The position numbers and the translations under genes are program-made. Under the pieces are notes generated by a model, which was not told the DNA's origin, searched no databases, and saw only the letters and a program-made list of their open reading frames with translations. Of a DNA stretch of 64,000 bases, positions 59,279 through 64,000 are shown one piece after another (position 1 is the first letter of the stretch; the number at the start of each line of letters is the position of its first letter). Origin of the DNA: Mixophyes australis (lineage: Eukaryota; Chordata; Amphibia; Anura; Limnodynastidae); the NCBI GenBank assembly GCA_036250195.1, contig JAVHZZ010000002.1, forward strand, positions 64,796,205 through 64,860,204, given 5' to 3'.

Positions 59279-60390
59279 CAGAATTTTTAATATATTTTTT
59301 AAATTAAAACTGAATAATGCTGCATGCATTAGTATTCAAATGTATCTATTTACACACTTCAAGGTACCAGGAAATCTAGGAGCAACACACAGGGCTGACC
59401 TACAAGCAGACCAGTCAGCTAGTAGGGCAAATAGGGCTAAATATTACTGTGGTAGTCTCAAAAATGGTATTTCCTCTAAGATGAACGATATAGAAATTAA
59501 ATTGTTAAATGTTTAATCTAAACAGTCCTCCACAAAGAACAGCTGCATTGAGAATCTGCAAGTACAACCTTTACAAGGGAATGTTCATAATCAATTCACA
59601 AGTCTTTAAAACTAGCAGCCTTGCTCTTCATCAACACAATGAGAATGTATAATAGGTTGAACTTGATGGAGCTGTGTCTTTTTTTCAACCTTAGTAACTA
59701 TATAAAAATTCAGCAATGAGACTGACACTGAGGATGTCACCAGCACTGTTCCTTCTGAATCATGCAATCACTGAAAACTCAAAGTAACCAAGACGTCTAT
59801 TGTAAGTAAAACATAAATCTAGATTGAAGCCTTGAAGCCCAGTACACTGTTGCAACACACATTTTATGTATGCCATTAAATATTGGTACAAGTATTGCAT
59901 ATGTCAATGTATAGAAAATCATATACAGTATCATGCAAAGGTAATGAGACCAAATCTGTCATTTTACTGAAAACAAAGCTTATGCTGAAATTTTGTTCTG
60001 TGATATTTGTATACAGAAAATGTGGCAGTTACTTTAATGACTCATTGGTGGAGTCCAATTGTTTTTCTCCATTGGAAACAAAGCACAGGGATTAAATAAT
60101 TATGCAAACAGAATATTTTTTAAAGATGTTTTTGTAAAATAAAATATCACAGAAAAACCCCTATTTTTGGTGCTTTAAAAATAAAAATATGGCAGAGAAC
60201 AAAATGTCAGTGTTGGATTTGCTATCCACTTAAATTAGAAAATTGGTCAATGATTTGCAAGACAGTCTTTATGAGAAGTTACCGAAATTCATATGGTTGA
60301 AATCCGTACAAGAAATCTGTGCATTTATTAAGAGAATAGGATGCAAATGTTGTCTGCTAAAAATGTATGCTTGTACAGAGACAAAGCTGT
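59279..60390. other. Nothing recognised
   Basis: AT-rich, presumably FNDC3A intron. The 70-codon frame at 59883-60095 has no family resemblance. Confidence 0.45.
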
Positions 60391-60394
60391 GAAG

Positions 60395-60640
60395 TAAATC
60401 ATCATCATCCTATTTATATGGCGCCACAAAACCCATCAGCGCCGGGCAGTCTGGTATAACAAAAACAAGTCATATAAACAGAATAAGAACATACAGGATT
60501 GGCGAAGGTGCAGATATAAGACCAAGGGTAGAGAGAGCCCTGTTTGTGAGAGCTTATAATATAGAGGCAGAGGGCAATGTTGGGACAATAGTAGCTATAG
60601 GGATGGGATGGCAGATGTGGGGCCCATAAAAATTAGTGTC
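60395..60640 (-). repeat. L2-like 3' tail fragment, minus strand
   Basis: On the minus strand it ends in TATATAAATAGGATGATGAT after GGCGCTGATGGGTTTTGTGG-CGCC. The plus strand begins CATCATCATCCTATTTATAT. It also holds AGAGAGCCCTGTTTGTGAGA-GCTTATAA, the complement of the AAGCT-GAGCAGGGC block. Confidence 0.6.
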
Positions 60641-61085
60641 AGGTGGGGGTAGGATAGGCTGCCATCGGTTCAAGACAAATGTCGGCAGAGCCCCGGGGCT
60701 TTTCCCTGCAAATTGCCAAATCCTCTACCCTTGTAGCAAGAAAATCCACCACAGTGGCCACTTACAACATCTTTGCTGAGACACACAACACAGTGAAACT
60801 AAAAGACACTGTACCTACACTGTGAATACTGATACACAATATACCCCAATTACCTTCAATCAGATTCTGCATTGGTAACTGACAATTTCTCAATGGACCA
60901 CACATTCTAGTCTTCTGAAGAGTTGTCTAATTAATAGTCTAATATATTTGCACTGCCTTCAGGTGTCTATCCATATTACTATGGTATATTCACTTTATAA
61001 AGATGGCCAATTCTCACATCTGGCACAGATCAGTCCAGTATCAGTGAGGATCAGCCTGTGCCACCTATGTTACCTTTGCACCTAG

Positions 61086-62948
61086 GTGACGATTTACAGG
61101 ACATGGCCAGTTTCTCAAACTTCCTATGGTGGTGACTTTCTAAATTTGTTTTGGCTTCACTCCAGAGTTGATGAAATGTATTCAGACCACAATACAAACG
61201 GAGATGAGAGCAATCATTCACAATCTGAAATCAGATGTAGCAGCTTTGGGTCTAGGAGACATCCAAGGGTCTGTCAGAAAATTCTTTTTCGGCACTCTAA
61301 GGACAGGGATCTTGGTCTCCCCTGCCTCCAGAATTATTGTCAGCACATGTCACCCAAGCTGTTGTTTGGACACGCCAACCCTCACACCAGGTTGTGGGCT
61401 GATGTGGAAGAGGATTTGCACATGTCATCCCCCTATGCCCTGTACAGGCTAGATCCCAAAGATCTGCCTCCTCTGCATCATCTACCCCCAGGGTTCACTT
61501 TTCCCTCTCTCATTGGAAATTTTGTGTTCGTGCTTTCAAATTTGTAGATAACTCGAGAAGAATAACTCCCCCTATGGCACAACACGTCTCCACGTTTCCA
61601 ACCTGTTCTCAATCCTATGTCCATCCCCGACTGGATTAAACACAACTTTAAATTTCTTGCAGATATATTTCCTTGTGTCCAGAGTTTCCTGAGCTGTATG
61701 ATTGTGTCCACCTTCCACCTACCTCCTTTTACCAATACATTCAAATCAAACACTTCTATAATATCCAAATTAATCCGCGCACCCCCTACCATACCTCCTT
61801 CTGTCTTCGCAGTTCCTCCTCCAGAGACTCATTTCTACCTTCTACTCACTGTTGCTAAAATATAACTTATCGTCTAAAGAACTTCATCAGCTGCATTGGG
61901 AGGCCGACATGGATAAGTCGCTTGATTTAGAAGAACGGTCTGCTATCCGTGAAGCAGTGCCAAATCCTCCATATACACTCTGATTAAAGAAATATCATAT
62001 AAACTTCTCTTGCAATGGTATTTGGTTCCTTCAAGGCTGAAGGCAATTTAACCAGCACCTTCAGACCATTGATGGTGGAACCGCGGCCATCGAGTTACCC
62101 AGTCCCAAGTTTGGTGAAGCTGCCCTAATATTAAGCCCTTTTGGCGTGAAGTGTCAGATCTTATACATAGGAGTAGTTTCAGTTGCTGGTGATGTGGTGC
62201 ACAGACATTGTCAATAATTATGGGGTACCGGGAAAAATGAGCGGAGATTTCTGTCAAAACCCTGACGAAGTGTCGCGGACTCCCCAAAGACACTTTGCAG
62301 CTAATTAAATCTCCCCCATAAAGGTCACTCGCCTACAAATCCCTTTGCATCCCTCCTACTGCCTCCTGCCTCGTTTACCACCTGGAATACACAGATTGAT
62401 CTGGAAACTCGTTAGCCATATTTTTACTGCAGGTAGATGCCTGATCCCCTGGAATTGGAAAAATCCTGATCCTCCTCCAATCCCAACCCTAATTAATAAT
62501 GTTCGGCAGTTGTATAAATTAGAACATATTAGCATAATCCATGATCGCACCAATTTTTATTGGTTTGGCAAACCGGGATTGATTACTTTGATTGTTTAGA
62601 TCCCTATTTCTTATATTTACTATTGTAAATGTGTTTGAAGAACTCCGTATCTGCATTAATTCATTTCTCTTTCCCTCCTTTTCTTCCTCTCTACCCCTCT
62701 CTCTCCATCCCCTGGAATTCCTGCATTACCATTTTCTCTTTCCTCCCTAGACCTCCCCTCCCTCAGTGTAACATAGCCCTATCTCTTCAACGGTTTTGAA
62801 TGGACATATCCATCCAATTCAATCCTATTCATGATGTTTTAAAAAAAATAAGGATCAGCATTTGTGCTGATTGTTTTCTTTAATTCAGTTCCTTCCCAAT
62901 CTACAAATGTTGTATAAAAGTTCAATAAAATACTATTTAAAAAAATGT
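61086..62948 (+). mobile_element. Second Tx1/L1-like LINE 3' fragment
   Basis: Broken plus frames: FRHSKDRDLGLPCLQNYCQH near 61280 (the K-G-GLP-L-YY region of L1 ORF2), WIKHNFKFLADIFPC near 61630, FTAGRCLIPWNWKNPDPPPI near 62430 and IPTLINNVRQLYKLEHISII. It ends with AATAAAATACTATTTAAAAA near 62925-62947. A segment around 62050-62320 with a TTAAATCTCCCCCATA end may be a separate insertion. Confidence 0.7.
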
Positions 62949-62960
62949 AGGTTTAACTTA

Positions 62961-63489
62961 CAGTATTTCCCCATGTATAAGACGCACCTTTTTCCCCAAA
63001 ATTTTGGGTCTAAAAACTGGGTGCGTCTTATACAGGGGTAGTAGCACTTACCCTGTCAGATGATTCCTCTGTCCGGTAAAGTCTTCTTTCTTCTGATCCT
63101 GATGCTGGAAAGTCGCTTAAGGTCCTTTTTGCGATGACCGGATGTAGCGCGTGAACCGCATGTGGAACGCACACTTCCGGTTTCTGCATTTGGTGTTTTT
63201 CCAATCAGGACCTTGTAAAGGTCCTGAAAGGACATCCGGACATCGCAGAGAGGACCTTAAGCGGCTTTCCAGCATCAGGATCAGACAGAGAGAAGACAGA
63301 AGACTTTACCAGACAGAGGAATCATCTGACAGGGTAAGTCAGAATCCACTATAGCGTTGTCTCTCCTCTGTATAAGCTGCACAAATACTCTGTGAAAAAA
63401 TTGAGGATAATGTTTAACCTCAATTTTTTCACATGATTTATATAGGTGCGTCTTATACAGTGGAGCGTCATATACATGGGGAAATACGG
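62961..63489. mobile_element. Fold-back DNA element, TA target duplication
   Basis: The ends CAGTATTTCCCCATGTAT and its inverted copy ATACATGGGGAAATACGG flank 529 bp, with TA on both sides (62959-62960, 63490-63491). Next come AAGACGCACC / GGTGCGTCTT. Inside, a second long inverted pair runs from about 63056 to 63335 (GTCAGATGATTCCTCTGTCC ... GGACATCCGG...CTTAAGCGGC...GAATCATCTGAC). There is no transposase. Confidence 0.82.
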
Positions 63490-63491
63490 TA

Positions 63492-64000
63492 TGTGAATAT
63501 GATCTATATTGACACATGAGTCCTAGGATAAATTCTGACTTTGTGGTTCTCAGGATATAAGTTGACCAATGACTTATATTATTATAAAAGTCAAGAGCAA
63601 GTATACATCATGTTTAAATGAATGTAAACATTGAGCTAGATGCACCTCTACTAACACCTACTGCCTAAGTCATAACTTCTGTTTACTTTGTTCATTTCTG
63701 ACAAAAGGGAGGGATTTGAAAAAGTCTAGCTTTGGCCATTAGTAGGAAGAACTTGCACATGTATTGAACACATATTGGGCCTCATTTGAGTTGAATGTAC
63801 ATCAATTTTTGTGGTGTAAATATACACATTTCCTACTCAAAATGTGACTATCTAAGACTAGCAGTCCCTTATGCCTGGATTGAAGGAATGGGGGTGGGCA
63901 TGTGTAAAATGAGTACAGTAAGAGTGTGTACACTTTAGTGTTGAACGCCTCCTGTAGATGAAACCTAAACAAACTTGAAGCATCTCCAGATGCGAATTTT
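63492..64000. other. Nothing recognised at the right edge
   Basis: I looked here for the FNDC3A exon preceding exon a and found no splice-flanked segment with a convincing match. Confidence 0.5.

Noticed and set aside
56216..64000. Upstream FNDC3A exons
   Set aside because: I searched the minus strand for a phase-0-ending exon with splice sites and found none that I could support.
1..64000. tRNA, rRNA or other structured RNA genes
   Set aside because: The only tRNA-like boxes belong to the two SINEs at 40532 and 45105; no full cloverleaf is present.

Overview
The window looks like nuclear DNA of a vertebrate, most likely an anuran amphibian (inferred). It has long introns, canonical vertebrate splice sites and a dense mixed load of DIRS, Tc1/mariner, hAT, PIF/Harbinger-like, CR1, L2 and Tx1/L1-like elements plus tRNA-derived SINEs. 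I see no bacterial operon, tRNA or rRNA gene, or CRISPR array.

Only one host protein-coding gene is visible: the 3' two thirds of FNDC3A on the minus strand. Nineteen coding exons run from 56215 down to the stop codon at 8886-8888. They join without a phase break into 2778 nt, that is 925 residues plus stop. They encode all nine fibronectin type III domains and the C-terminal membrane anchor. The promoter, the first exons and the proline-rich N-terminus lie beyond the right edge. The tail ending in FVIK, with a Cys in the SDEQCAAV block, fits FNDC3A rather than FNDC3B. One intron uses a GC donor; all others are GT-AG.

Region by region: 1-2300 is a rearranged DIRS copy. 2300-5840 holds a minisatellite, a small hAT element with 8-bp target duplications and a decayed LINE reverse transcriptase. 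About 5845-8885 is the probable FNDC3A 3' UTR. The last intron (9201-19389) holds a ~1.6-kb G-rich minisatellite, a hAT remnant and a complete-length DIRS retrotransposon (13429-19246) with inverted terminal repeats and an internal complementary region. From 19390 to 56215 FNDC3A exons alternate with introns carrying CR1, L2, SINE, Tc1, Tx1/L1-like and palindromic elements. From 56216 to 64000 there is further FNDC3A intron with an L2 copy, a Tx1/L1-like copy and a fold-back element.

The most interesting point is the minisatellite just upstream of the last exon. Read in the gene's direction, each ~38-bp unit contains a TAGTAAC branch-point-like box, a pyrimidine-rich tract and a CTGTAG acceptor. 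Splicing into most units would place an in-frame TAA immediately after exon 18, giving an anchorless protein. This is a sequence-based hypothesis that RNA data could test.
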